A program made the position numbers and the translations under genes. The notes beneath the pieces are model-generated. The model saw only the letters and a program-made list of their open reading frames with translations, was not told where the DNA came from and ran no database searches. 64,000 bases of DNA. It comes from Bettongia penicillata ogilbyi (Eukaryota; Chordata; Mammalia; Diprotodontia; Potoroidae). Below are positions 43,611 through 54,879 of the stretch, piece after piece; position 1 is the stretch's first letter, and each line of letters begins with the position of its first letter. The stretch covers positions 1,903,501 to 1,967,500 of the forward strand of contig JAJHZJ010000009.1 in NCBI GenBank assembly GCA_023548195.1. The letters are read 5' to 3'.

Positions 43611-44329
43611 TTGTGTTTTCATGTGTGTTTTCTTATTGTGTTCATCTGTAAATTCCTGTCCTATATAGTTCTGTAACACTATAAGACCAAAAAAAAAAAG
43701 ACCCCAGCACATAATTTTTATTCACTGGCACCTTAGGAATTTGTATTTGAGGATTAGCATGATGAGTTAGATTGGATATTTACTTAACTGTAAGAGACTG
43801 AAAGGCAAGGAAAAAAATAGAGTAAGGCACCAAACCCCCAAGTTTCTTCTTCTCCACTCTCTCTTGCTCCCGACTCCGGCATTGCATCCATCTGTCTGGT
43901 GAGTGGGCAGAAGCCCCAGGGGAAGAACTAGAGATGGGAAATTAGAATAATCAAAGAAAATCAAGAGAAAGGAAGCTTTTCCAGTTCTACAGTCTTAGCA
44001 TCTCAAACCTTTCTAATTTTAAGTCCTTAGAGCCTTGAACAGGAAAATCAATTAATTTCAAGAATCTAGTATGTGCTCAATACTTGACACTTTGGGAAGA
44101 CATATAGGAATATATAAGACATAGGATCTACCCTCAAGGAGTTTCTAGAAGTTATGTTAGAGAAATGATGTAATACTCAGATGAAGGAATGACCATATAA
44201 AGCAGGATATGAGAAGTGGGAAATGAAAATTATAGCCCCTAAGTCCATAAGCGTCCAAAGGAGGGATAGATTAACATAGACTGGGAGAATTAGGGAGGGT
44301 TTCACTGAGAAGGGGATTAAGAAAGATTA

Positions 44330-44535
44330 AAAATAATGATAGCTAATGCTTATGTAGCATTTTAAGGTTTACGAAATGTTTGACATATATAGATGCTATT
44401 ATTATCCCCATTTTATAGATGAGAAAACTGAGACTGAGATAAGCTAAGCTACCTTCCAAGTCTACTTAGTGGATGAGATGGGATGTGATTTCTGTTCTTC
44501 CTGACTCCCAAGTCCAATGTGCTATTTACCATGAC
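44330..44535 (-). repeat. MIR-type SINE
   Basis: 'aataatgatagctaatgctt', 'attattatccccattttata', 'gatgagaaaactgagactga' and 'ttcctgactcccaagtccaa'. Confidence 0.85.
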
Positions 44536-44984
44536 AACTGTCTGTCCCAAGGATGATGCCTTTGTGAACCAGCAGCTGTGGCCCACCAACCAACAGAAAG
44601 GGAATCTCATATTGACGGGTGAGGGTGGTCTTGTTAAGAGACTTCTCTTCAGCAGGTGATCTATCACTCAAAGATCCATCCATACATGTGTCTTAGGTTG
44701 TCTGCTTGGTCAGTTCCTTCAGTCTAGCTGTACCATGTCCATTCCTTCCTTGTTCTGAATTTCTAACATCTCTGCATACTCAACTCTTGTACTTTCAAAG
44801 GGTCGCTGGTGACTCTGAGGTGGTTTGTGTTTTGTTGGCGAAGCCCTTGAGGTGAGGTTTAGAGACAGTAGTCATCAAAAAGGAGAAGCATGCTTGCATG
44901 GAAAGGACATCTCCTTTCCCCCTTGGAATTGTTATCCTCACATATCAGAACACTCAATTTGCCCTTGATTAGTTTTGTCTCTGG

Positions 44985-45245
44985 AGTAACTAGGTGGTGT
45001 AGTGGGTAGAGTGCTGGGCCTGGAGTCAGGAAGACTCATCTTCCTGAGTTCAAATCTGGCCTCAGACACTTACTAACGGTGTGACCCTGGGAAAGTCACT
45101 TATTTGTTTGTCTCAGTTTCCTCATCTGTCGAATGAGCTGGAGAAGGAAATGGCAAACCACGCCAGTATCTTTGCCAAGAATGACCCCAAATGGGGGCAC
45201 AAGTGTCAGACATGGTTGAAACAACTGAACACCAACAAAAACAAG
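44985..45245 (+). repeat. MAR/WSINE-type CORE-SINE, full length
   Basis: The best-preserved SINE here: head 'taactaggtggtgtagtggg', 'gcctggagtcaggaagactc', core 'ccctgggaaagtcactta', tail 'gctggagaaggaaatggcaa', 'atctttgccaagaatgaccc' and 'gttgaaacaactgaacacca'. About 260 bp, with tRNA-like A/B-box remnants in the head. Confidence 0.95.
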
Positions 45246-45249
45246 TTTC

Positions 45250-46690
45250 AGCTGTGGAGGTGGTACCCACATCGAGAAGCTCATAGACACATCGAAGGAT
45301 GAGAGGCTGGGCAGGTCATTCTTTGTGTTCACTTTGAACTGATATTTAGAAGATGATATTTTCCTCTGTGTTGCATTGATTTGCAACTCTATTTAAAGTA
45401 GAAATAAGAAGCCTTTCTGAGAGGAACATTCGGAATCTTTTTATTTAGAATTTAAAGTTTGGTTTAAGACATACCTATTCTTTGCCTATTATCTAAAAGC
45501 AGGCAGTTCAGAGATTCTCCAACTTCAAGTTCAAAAATGACCACCCTCTTCCCCCATCAAAAAATTCTATCCCGTTTAGGAGATTCAGAGTTTCAAAGCA
45601 TTGATGAACCCCAAATTGTATGAATTTTTCTTTATCATGTATTTGATCTTTTCTCAGTAAGTGGCTATGAAGTTCTGACTCTGTGCAAAGCTCTGTGGGA
45701 AGAGCAGATAGAAGGAAGATTTAGGTCTTGCCCTCAGTAAGCAGCTCTGGACCTCAGCTGAGCACAAGCCTGGGAGCCAGAAGCTGTTAGCAGCAGTGGG
45801 CTGCCTCAGCAAAGGGAATTGCTCTCCTGGGTGATCCAAGAATAAGTACCATGTGTGAGAATGTTCACTATCTCTCTTGGCAGAGGCCCCAGCTCCCTCC
45901 CCCGCCATCCTCCCCCAGGACTGACATGGCCAGCTGGGAAGCTGGTGTCTTTCTCAAACTTGGTGGCAGGCTGCTGCCAGTCCCTGGAGACAGGGAAGAG
46001 GAGGAGGAAAAGGAGGGGAAAAAGCAAAGGAGAAGGGAGGGAGAGGAGCAGCTTTCAGAGATTTCAGAGCCTACCTCAGGTGCTGCCAGACCTCCTTTAC
46101 CTACCTTCACATCCCTCATTCTCCTCTGTAGCTGCTGTTGTTGATGAGGGAGTAGGTCTTGGCTCCCATTGGCCATTACCCAGCAAAGTATATGGTATAC
46201 ACCTCCTTTGTTAGTTGTAACATCACAGAGGATGAATATTGGAGATCCTGAGATGAAGAAAATGGCGCAAGGGCCTTGGCCAAGGTCACCCAGAAAGTTG
46301 GTGGCTGAGCCATGTTTCTCTTTCTCACCTGTTTCAGGTTCTGGAATTTCACCATTAGGGATTTTTTCATTTGCATTTTTTAATAGATTTGTTGTTGTCT
46401 CTCTTGTTGTTGCCAAGGTCAGACACCTCTGGCACAGGCTCTACCTTCAATATCTTGAACACTTGCCCCCTTCATATTGAAGAATGGAGATCCATGGGGA
46501 TGGACCTATGATGGGCATTTAGGGTCAGAGTGGGCATGAGCTGCAGAGGCAGGGCTGAGATGGGATTTGCATCAAAGGTAGTCTTTGCTGAATTGAATTT
46601 GATGAGGATGCCTCTTTCCCCTTGAGTGCTTGGCCCTCCCTCTGGCCATAGGTCTGGCTTTCTTTGTGGAAAATATCCCCTGGTAGTTTG
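45250..46690. other. repeat-poor, relatively GC-rich tract
   Basis: No repeat recognised apart from a purine-rich patch (45994-46050). Several long frames overlap here, the longest 182 codons on the minus strand (46416-45868) and 119 on the plus. Their composition (Ser/Leu/Pro- or Arg/Glu-rich) mirrors the base bias, so none is called as a gene. A repeat-free regulatory region or an exon of an unrecognised transcript remain possible. Confidence 0.35.
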
Positions 46691-46694
46691 GAAG

Positions 46695-46862
46695 GAGAGG
46701 GAATGGTTTGCCATTTCTTTCTCCAGTTCATTTTATAAATGAGGAAACTGAGGAAGCAAACAGGATTAAGTGACTTGCGAAGGTCACATAGCTAAATGTC
46801 TGAGACCAGATTTAAACTCAGGAAGATGAGTCTTTCTGACTCCAGGGCTGGCACTCTGTGCA
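46695..46862 (-). repeat. MAR/WSINE-type SINE fragment
   Basis: 'ggtttgccatttctttctcc', 'aaactgaggaagcaaacagg' and 'cttgcgaaggtcacatagct'. Confidence 0.85.
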
Positions 46863-46864
46863 CT

Positions 46865-47010
46865 GATCTTAGAGGACATTTACTCCAACTCCCTCATTTT
46901 GCAGATGATAAAACAGAGGCCTGGGGAAGGTAAATGACTTACCTAAGGTCATACAAGTAGAGGCAGATTTGACTGCAGGATCCCTGATTCCAGATACAGA
47001 GCCCTTTTCA
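46865..47010 (-). repeat. MIR-type SINE
   Basis: 'tttactccaactccctcatt', 'ttgcagatgataaaacagag' and 'acctaaggtcatacaagtag'. It abuts the preceding SINE. Confidence 0.75.
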
Positions 47011-47156
47011 CTGAAACATACTGAGTTCATCCTTGAAGGCTACTAGAAAAAAGACAGATAAGCAACTAAGAGCTTTGTTCTGAAGGAAGAATGGTGGTGA
47101 ATAAAGAATATGAAGGCTTTAACAGCATAGTTTATTTCTAGCAGTGTCTGGGGAGG

Positions 47157-47235
47157 GTGTGTGTGTGTGTGTTCATGTGTGTACATGTATGTATATGTGT
47201 GTATGCATGTGTGTATGTGTAGGTATGTGTGTATG
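47157..47235. repeat. (GT)n-rich simple repeat
   Basis: GT units with TA, CA and TG interruptions over ~80 bp. Confidence 0.9.
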
Positions 47236-47334
47236 GGGTGGGGAGAGGGAAGAGAATGAGAAGGAAGCTCCTAGGGTTGTGCACGCTTGTCCCAGACAAC
47301 TACGTTCCATCCAAATAGAGCTATCTCTGTGATT

Positions 47335-47680
47335 TCAAAACCACAGAGGGTTTGTTCCGTTTCCATTGTAGCTAATTATGAAAGGTAATTGTTTAAACAT
47401 GGTGAAGTGTTTTGACCTGAATGATAATATTATTCCAGGCATCCTTATTGTTTTGTCACATCTGTGCTAGCCAGAGGGGAGTCTCATCACACTCAGTGCA
47501 GCTCCAGACACCCGGTGAAGAGGAAGATAGACAAGTGGGCTGTTCCAAAATCAAAAGAATGAACTTTTCATAGGAGGTCAAGGAGTTTGGGCTGCTTTTA
47601 CAGTGGTTGTGTGCATGTTTCTGCAGGTATCCGTCAAGGCCTGTGTAGAAAGTATGGTCCCCCAGGGTTTTGTGAAACTA
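47335..47680. other. repeat-free tract with homeobox-type motifs
   Basis: No repeat seen. Contains GTAGCTAATTATG and GGTAATTG (47371-47392), homeodomain-core sites 11 bp apart. A weak enhancer candidate. Confidence 0.3.
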
Positions 47681-47734
47681 ATCCTTTTTTGCTGGTGTAG
47701 AAATACAGCCCTAGCACAACCCCTTCCTTCTCCA

Positions 47735-47965
47735 TCAGGTCAATAAATCAATCCACAAGCTTTTATTAAATGTTGTCTATGTGCCAGGCACTGTGCTAAG
47801 TCCTGCAATCCAAACAGAAACAGAAAGAAAGCTAGAGCTTGCCCTCAGGAGGCTTGTAGCACAACATAGGAAGACAATACATAAAAGGGAACTACAAAGT
47901 AGGGACTGGAGAAGATGAGGAGGGGAGGCATGGTAGAAAAAGTCTGGGAGAGACAGGAGCATAGC
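47735..47965 (-). repeat. ancient L2/MIR-class repeat
   Basis: 'ccacaagcttttattaaatg', 'gtgccaggcactgtgctaag', 'cttgccctcaggaggcttgt' and 'gaagacaatacataaaaggg'. Confidence 0.7.
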
Positions 47966-48064
47966 CAGTAGAAGAATACAGACATGTCTGGCCTGATTAT
48001 TCTACTTAAAATGGAGGTTCTAATTCACAGAGTCTAAATAGATAACTTATTCTTGGGGGAGAGG

Positions 48065-48235
48065 TGTGTGGCATGATGGAAAGAATGTTGGCTCTGAAGT
48101 CAAAGGAGCTGGGTTCAAATCCTGATACTAGCTGTGTGATATTGGATAAGTCAACTTCTCTGGGCCTCAGTTTCCTCATCTATAAAATGAAAGGATTGGA
48201 TGAGATGGTCTCAGAGACCCTTTTTGTGGGGAGCA
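48065..48235 (+). repeat. MIR-type SINE
   Basis: 'gtgtggcatgatggaaagaa', 'tactagctgtgtgatattgg' and 'ctcagtttcctcatctataa'. Confidence 0.85.
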
Positions 48236-48860
48236 TGGTGGTTATCACCCCCATAAGATGACCTTATCTGAATTCTTGAAGCATTGAAAGCCTGCCCAAC
48301 TTTTATTAGCACATGATTCTAACCTTTCTCTAAATGGTGCCCATATTTCATGTTCTGGGTTGGTTTTATTTACTTAACTGGATACTAAGTTTTGTGAGGA
48401 TGGGGATCATGTGTGCGATCTGACTGTATTGTCCTAAGAATCAAATATTGGTCCAATTGACATCAGGATCCCCCATTCCCACTACAGTCAGCTTTATGGT
48501 CTTTGTCTGGAACTTAATGTTCTATGTCTGGTCAGGGGCCCTGGGGGAATACATTCAGGATCAGTATGTAGGTAGCACATAGGATTTCAAAAATTTTAAA
48601 AGTAAACCTCCTTACCTCACTGGCTGATGTCTGAAACTCTTTTAGGAACAGGACTTGTCATTACCCATTCAGAGATCAGAATTAGAGTAACTTTGGGGAG
48701 GTTCAAACAAAGGAAAATTTGCTGCTAGCAGGAATCAGAACAAAAGATTGAGGTGAAGGGTATTATTGCTTAAAGGTAACAAGTTCTAAATAGAAGTTTT
48801 TGTTCCCTGCTTGCTTTCAGAGCTCAGAATATTGAGGGATTGAAGATCCAGACTGCCTTT
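48236..48860. other. no feature recognised
   Basis: Unique-looking flank of the L1-type element. Confidence 0.4.
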
Positions 48861-49700
48861 GGTGGTTTTTTTTTTCTTAATTATTTATTTATTTTAAGTT
48901 TTCAACATTCATTTCCACAAAATTTTGAGTACCAAATTTTCTCCCCATCTCTCCCCTCCCCCCACCCCAAAACACCAAGCATTCTGATTACCCCTATCAC
49001 CAATCTGCCCTCTCCTCTAACATCCCTCCCTTCCCTTATCCCCATCTTCTCTTTTGTCCTGTAGGGCAAGATAAATTTCTATACTCTATTACCTGTATTT
49101 CTTATTTCCCAATTGTATACAGGAACAATACTCAACAGTTGTTCCTAAAACTTTGAGTTCTAACTTCTCTTCCTTCCTCCCTCCCTACCCATCCCCACTG
49201 GGAGGGCAAGCAATTCAATATAGGGCATACATGTGTAGTTTTGCAAATGACTTCCATAATAGTCATGTTGTGTAAGACTAACTATATTTCCCTCCATCCT
49301 ATTCTGCCCCCCCATTTCTTCTATTCTCTCTTTTGACCTTCTCCCTCCCCAAGATGCTGACTTCTAATTGCTCCCGCTTCCGATTGCCCTCCCTTCCATC
49401 ATCCCCCCAACCCTGCTTATCCCCTTCTCCCTCACTTTCCTGTATTGTAAGATAGGTTTTCATGCCAAAATGAGTGTGCATTTTATTCCTTCCTTGAGTC
49501 AAATGTGATGAGAGTAAGCTTCACATTTTCTCTCTCACCTCTCCCCTTTTTCCCTCCATTGAAAAGTCTTTTTTTTGCCTCTTTTATGAGAGATGATTTG
49601 CCCCATTCTGTTTCTCCCTTTCTCCTCCTAATATATTCCTCTTTCACTCCTTGATTTCATTTTTTAAGATATGATCCCATCCTAGTCCACTCACCCTGTG

Positions 49701-49701
<1 letters not shown>

Positions 49702-49753
<52 letters not shown>

Positions 49754-49774
49754 TGTGGGTGTGTGTATGTGCGT
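49702..49774. repeat. (GT)n microsatellite in HAL1 3' UTR
   Basis: About 73 bp of GT with GGT and TAT interruptions, inside the 3' part of the L1-type element. Confidence 0.95.
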
Positions 49775-49901
49775 AATCCCCACCAACTACCCAGATACTG
49801 AAAAATGTTTCAAGAGTTACAAATATTGTCTTTCCATTTAGGAATGTAAACAGTTCAACTTTAGAAAATCCCTTATGAATTTTTTTTCCTGTTTACCTTT
49901 T

Positions 49902-50956
49902 CATGTTTCTTTTGATTCTTGTGTGTGAAAGTCAAATTTTCTTTTCAGCTTTAGTCTTTTCATCAAGAATGATTGAAAGTCCTTTATTTCATTGAAAGAC
50001 CATTTTTCCCCCTGAAGTATTGTACTCATTTTTGCTGGGTAGGTGATTCTTGGTTTTAGTCCTAGTTCCTTTGACTTCTGGAATATCATATTCCACACCC
50101 TTTGACCCCTTAATGTAGAAGCTGCTAGATTTTTTTGTTATCCTGATTGTATTTCCACAAAACTTGAATTGTTTCTTTCTAGCTGCTTGCAATATATTCC
50201 CCTTGACCTGCTAACTCTGGAATTTGGCTACAATGTTCCTAGGAGTTTCTCTTTTTGGATCTCTCTCAGGAGGTGATTGGTGGCTTCTTTCAATATTTAT
50301 TTTGCCCCCTGGTTCTAGAATATCAGGGCAGTTTTCCTTGATAATTTCATAAAAGATGATGTCTAGGCCCCTTTTTTGGTCATGGCTTTCAGGTAGTCCC
50401 ATAATTTTTAAATTGTCTCTCCTGGATCTATTTCCAGGTCAGTTGTTTTTCCAATGAGATATTTCACATTACCTTCCATTGTTTCATTCTTTTGGTTTTG
50501 TTTTGTGATTTCTTGGTTTCTCATAAAGTCATTAGTTTCCATCTGTTCCATTCTAATTTTGAAAGAACAATTTTCTTCAGTGAGCTTTTGAACCACTTTT
50601 TCCATTTGGCTAATTCTGCTTTTGAAAGCATTCTTCTCCTCATTGGCTTTTAGCACCCCTTTTGCCAATTGAGTGAGCCTATTTTTCAAGGTGTTATTTT
50701 CTTCAGCATTTTTTTGGGTCTCCTTTAGCAAGATGTTGACTTGTTTTTCATGCTTTTCTTGCCTCTCTCTCATTTCTCTTCCCAATTTTTCCTCCACCTG
50801 TCTAACTTGATTTTCAAAATCCTTTTTGAGCTCTTCCATGGCCTGAACCCATTGCATATTTATTTTAGATGTTTGGGATACAGAAGCTTTGACTTTTATG
50901 TCTTTCCCTGATGGTAAGCATTGGTCTTCCTCATCTGAGAGAAGATATCTACTCAC
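49902..50956 (-). pseudogene. L1 ORF1p-like frame, broken
   Basis: ORF1 encodes an RNA-binding, nucleic-acid-chaperone protein of the L1 RNP. The first 182 codons (50956-50408) are open. They give a ~30-residue N-terminal part, then a Glu/Lys/Gln-rich heptad-like coiled coil (about residues 35-160, e.g. ENQVRQVEEKLGREMRERQE). In another frame follow MGLPESHDQKRG and IIKENCPDI (RRM start), then PPERDPKRETPRNIVAKFQS before an in-frame TAG at about 50211. The C-terminal domain carries KFCGNTIRITK and ITYPAKM. Defects seen: one frameshift near 50420, the TAG, and one more frameshift near 50090. Total length ~350 codons, the usual size. Confidence 0.85.
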
Positions 50957-51825
50957 CAGGAAAGTAACCTTCTATGGTCTTATTTTTTTCCCCCATTTTT
51001 GGGCATTTTCCCAACCAGTTACTTGACTTTTGGGTCCTTTGTCAAGAGTAGGGTATACTCGGGGGATCTGCAAGATCTCAGTTCCTCCAAGGTGGCACAG
51101 TCAAGCATGTACTCTGGTCTGGGAGCAACCAGAAACTTTTGTGCCCCGAATCTGTGAGTAATAGATTTCCCTCACCACAGCCACCTGGCCTCCAGTTCCA
51201 CCAAGTCAGCACTGGGGGCTGCGATTCAGATAAGCTGCTCGATTTTCCCAGGGGCTTTCTGTGGGAGCAGGGCCGACATTCAGTGTGAGATGAAGATCAG
51301 CTGCTCAATTCCTCCAGGAGCATTAGGTGGGGGCAGGGCTGCCACACAGGGCTGAGGTATGGATCAGCTGCTCAGTGCCCCTAGGGATTTTACCATCCAA
51401 CAGTGGATGTGGGCTAAGGTGGGAACTGCTGGAGCATAACGGGGCCTCTGCTGCTGCCTCAGGCCGGAGCTTTGGGAAGACCCTGCTCCCTTCTGGGTCA
51501 ACTGAAAAAACCCTCTCACTGACCTTTTGTGCCTATGAGTTGAGGGATCTGCAAGCCACCACTACTGCTGCTGGGCATTTAGCCCATGAGACCTGCTCAG
51601 GTCCTCCTTCCAGCTGCGGTGTGGTGCCGCATTGGGCTCTGCCCATGTAACTGACCTTTCCCATTGGCCTTTCAGGTCACCCTGGGCAGGAAATCTCCAC
51701 TCTATTGTTCTGTGGCTTCTGCTGCTCTAGAATTTATTGAGAGTCTTTCTTTACAGGTATTTTATGAGCTGTGGGGGAAGAGCTAATGTATGTGTGTCTT
51801 TCTATTCCGCCATCTTGGCTCCACC

Positions 51826-53040
51826 ACTGGTGTTTTTTTTTTTTTAATAATTAGCCCCTGAAATGTTTCCAAAAGGCTATAGTTTGAAAATCAAAGGTTA
51901 GTTGGGAGTTGTAAAGACTTTCTAGCCCTAGGTCAAATAGAGACTTGAGATAAGGGTGTGGAACCTCTTGTCAGAAGGAAGTAAATCTCAAAGACAGATT
52001 AAATGTCTGTGGGTACTGCTTAGTTAGCTGACTCCTCTGTGTTTTAAGAGTTTGGTACCTGAAAGTGAAAACTTTCCTTCTAGAGAGAAAAAAAATAACT
52101 GACTATACCCAAGGTTCTAGAAACTAAAAGATTGCCCTCCTCTTACAGAAATAAAAACAGGTAAGGGTTTTTGCTAGCTTGATAGGAAATGAATCTGAAG
52201 GATTTAACTCCAAAGAAAAGTCAAAGTTTAAACCTCTGGGCTCCAACCTAAAACAGAGATGGCAGAGTCCACTCCTCTTTTCATCTGAATGAAGTAGCAC
52301 CTCAGCTGAGGACCCCAGCTGAAGCTGGAAGGTAGAAGTACAAAGAATCCCCCCATGAATGGCTTACAGAGACACATTTAGTGGAGATATGTGGCACAAA
52401 ATCAGTGTAATGCTGCCTAGTAGCTACCATGTGGGATCTGAGGAGTTATGATAGCAAGGGTTTCCTTCCTCTAACAGTTTAAGCCAATTCTTTTCCTAAT
52501 GCCAAGGAAGTTGCCACCAAGACTGAAATGGCCCAGTCCACAATCTGTTGATGCAGAAGTTTCAGGCCATCTTGATGTGACTTCCTAATCCTCTAGAAGC
52601 AAAAAAAAGCCTCCCTGAGTGGAGAGGGCCCTTCAGAGTTGATAGGTAACCCAAGCCTGTATGAATTAAAACACTTTTCCTTGCTGACCAGAGTTAATAG
52701 TCAATAAACATTTATTGAGCCCCTACTGTTTTCCAGGCACCGTGTGTGGGATGTAGTAGAGATACTAAAGAAAACCAAAAATGAGTTCTGCCAGAGAAGT
52801 CTAAGAAGGCCCAAATAGGTACAGTTGGTAGGGAAATGAGGAGAGGCATTTCTACATGGAAGGAAGGGATGGGAGTGGAAGGCCCCATCTATTTAAGCTG
52901 ACTGCTATATTCTTGGAATATCCTTTCTAAACTTTGGTTAAATAAACTTCTTTTTGTTGACTCTGGAATGACCTATGAGTGTCTCATTTCATTACAAGGA
53001 TGTAAACTACCAGGGGACCAGTTCACTCAGGCTCAATCTA
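51826..53040. other. mostly unannotated
   Basis: Starts with a T-run (51832-51845) at the possible TSD of the L1-type element. An ancient L2/MIR-class piece lies at about 52695-52765 ('taaacatttattgagcccct'). Nothing else is supported. Confidence 0.4.
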
Positions 53041-53149
53041 CTACAACATCTATCAGGAACAATGTGCTGCACTCAGAGAGTAGCTGGCCTTCTGGAAATA
53101 CACAATGATATCAGCAGAACACACTGATGACCTACAGTGTTGAAAGTGT

Positions 53150-53290
53150 GAGTTGCCCCTCCACCTGTGTACCCTGGACATATGTTTCCCTTGTAGATAT
53201 GCCCCTCCAAAATGTATCCTGGTCATATATCTTTCCTCGACACGTGTCCCTCCAAACCTGTTCCTTAATGTGTCCATTTTCCCCACCCAT
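53150..53290. repeat. degenerate 45/46-bp tandem repeat, 3 units
   Basis: The anchor G(C/T)CCCTCC recurs at 53155, 53201 and 53246 (spacing 46, then 45). Units 1 and 2 also share 'tgta.cctgg.cata'. On the minus strand the frame repeats every 15 residues (FGGTRVEERYMTR then FGGAYLQGKHMSR). Third unit weaker. Confidence 0.6.
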
Positions 53291-53789
53291 AGCATGACTA
53301 TTTGTGCTAGAGTGGGTTCCAGATTTAGGTGGGAACTGTTGTAAACAGACTTTTTTTTTACTGTGCTATTTTTTCAAATACCTCTACTTTAAACTGATAA
53401 TATCTGCTGGCCAACTAGTTTAAGCAAACACATCGATAGGGTCTTGTAAACTATGGTTTGTTTAAATGATAGCCTCACAGAATCCACAGAATGCTTTGAA
53501 ACTGGGATTGCTTTTGTCAACAAGGGAAGGGAATAAAAATTAGACTTCTGGGTAGGGGCAGAGTTCTCAGAACGGGGAGGTTAAAGAGTAATTTTGCCAA
53601 CTTTCCCAACTTTTCTGGGGGTATATTCTGAGCATGATAGATATCTTCAAGAATGAAAGCAACTCACTGCTGAATAGTTGGTTGGGCTATATAAAAACAA
53701 AGGAAGACTTCCATGGAGGAGGCAAAAAAAGGTGGGGAGGGCAATGAGAAAGGCATCTGGAACAACTGGTATTGACTCTACAACACTTC

Positions 53790-53880
53790 CCCTCTCCAGT
53801 GCTGCTGCCTCATCTGGCCTCTGCTTGAAGACCTCCAGTGAGAGAGAACCCCCTACCTCCAAAGTCTTGGAACACTAGGG
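53790..53880 (-). repeat. CR1/L3 LINE 3' fragment
   Basis: 'cttgaagacctccagtgaga' and 'gagaaccccctacctccaaa' are the reverse of the CR1/L3 3' end. Confidence 0.55.
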
Positions 53881-54004
53881 CATAGACCTGCTACAGGTAA
53901 TTGCTTAACCTATTATATTTGAAAGTCAGATTAGAAACGCTAATCAGTTTTTGGAGAACATTTGAAACCTAATAGTCTTAAACTAGCAAAGGAGAACTGA
54001 TTTA

Positions 54005-54125
54005 GAGTGGTGGAAAGAACATTGGCCAATTAGCCAGGAGATCTGGCTGGCAGTTCCAGTTGTAACTGATTTGCTGTGTGACCTGAGGCAAGTCTATTCA
54101 TCTGTCTTGGGTTTCAAATCTAAAG
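54005..54125 (+). repeat. MIR-type SINE, 5' half
   Basis: 'agtggtggaaagaacattgg', 'gatttgctgtgtgacctgag' and 'gcaagtctattcatctg'. Confidence 0.7.
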
Positions 54126-54344
54126 GAAATGGGTAAGGTAGAATTAGGGTGGGGAAGGGAGGAGACCTCAGTAGTCTGAACAAGTACCCAATCCCAGTCC
54201 ACACCTTAAATTAAAGTGCTGCCTAGCTAGGGGCCAGTGACTTTCTGCCTGCTTGTCTCTCCGAGTTTGTGTCTAAGTCTCTGTCTCTGACTGTTTCTGG
54301 TTTACTGTCTCTCTCAGTAGCCATCTCTAGTCATACCGATCTAT

Positions 54345-54500
54345 ATCTGGCCAATGGACCCAGATGGCTCTGGAGGAGAAAGTGAAGCTGATGACTTTGC
54401 ACAGCCCTCCCTCACTTAAATCCGATTCACTTACACTTCATGGTATAATCTTTCTGATGTCATGGTCATGTTTGAAAAAGGACAAACAGCAATTGTCTCT
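54345..54500 (-). repeat. marsupial repeat family A, short copy
   Basis: Reverse of the start of 62410-62595: 'acccagatggctctggagga', 'ctttgcacagccctccctca' and 'ctttctgatgtcatggtcat'. Confidence 0.65.
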
Positions 54501-54549
54501 TTCACCAGAACACTTATTTTAGTATTTACTGAAAGGCCCTGAAACAGCC

Positions 54550-54625
54550 AATCAATTAAGAAAAATTTATTAAATCCCTATTAAGTGTTGGCACAACACT
54601 GAGCCTGGAGATACAAGGGCAAAAG
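54550..54625 (-). repeat. ancient L2/MIR-class snippet
   Basis: 'aatttattaaatccctatta', 'gttggcacaacactgagcct' and 'ggagatacaa'. Confidence 0.5.
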
Positions 54626-54879
54626 TCTTCTGACCACTTTTCTTTAAAAAAAATAATTAAATAAAAGAGTGGAACTAGTTGATACAAGGTATTTCCCAGA
54701 TCTAATAGTCTAGTAAAATTGGAGTGTCCTCCTAAGAACTTTCTTGGTTATAAAGGGAATGAAGGCCCTCTCAGGACCCCTATTTGAAAACCATGATTTT
54801 TGAAGCCTAAAGGGAAACTACCTTAAATGATGTGGTAGGGGAGTGGACAAGGTTGTAAGGGAAAGTTAAAGGAGAGTTG

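Larger units (their letters stand above)
48864..51825 (-). mobile_element. HAL1-like (half-L1) retrotransposon, near full length
   Basis: On the minus strand the element starts GGTGGAGCCAAGATGGCGGA (51825 downward), an L1-type 5' end. It has an ~870-bp GC-richer 5' UTR, an ORF1 region (50956-49902), then ~1 kb of purine-rich 3' UTR with a TG/CA microsatellite, ending 'gttgaaaacttaaaataaat' and a poly(A) remnant (T-run 48867-48876). Total is ~2.96 kb. No ORF2 sequence at all lies between the ORF1 stop and the 3' UTR, whereas L1 needs ~3.8 kb there. This is the known half-L1 layout, mobilised in trans by L1. A simple internal deletion of a normal L1 is the alternative. Confidence 0.8.

Noticed and set aside
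44985..45075. tRNA gene
   Set aside because: The tRNA-like A/B-box piece is the head of a CORE-SINE, without a cloverleaf.
45868..46416. 182-aa minus frame as a firm coding call
   Set aside because: No domain, overlapping frames on both strands, composition follows base bias; kept only as a finding.
53150..53290. CRISPR array
   Set aside because: Only three diverged units with no conserved repeat plus unique spacers, and the window is vertebrate.
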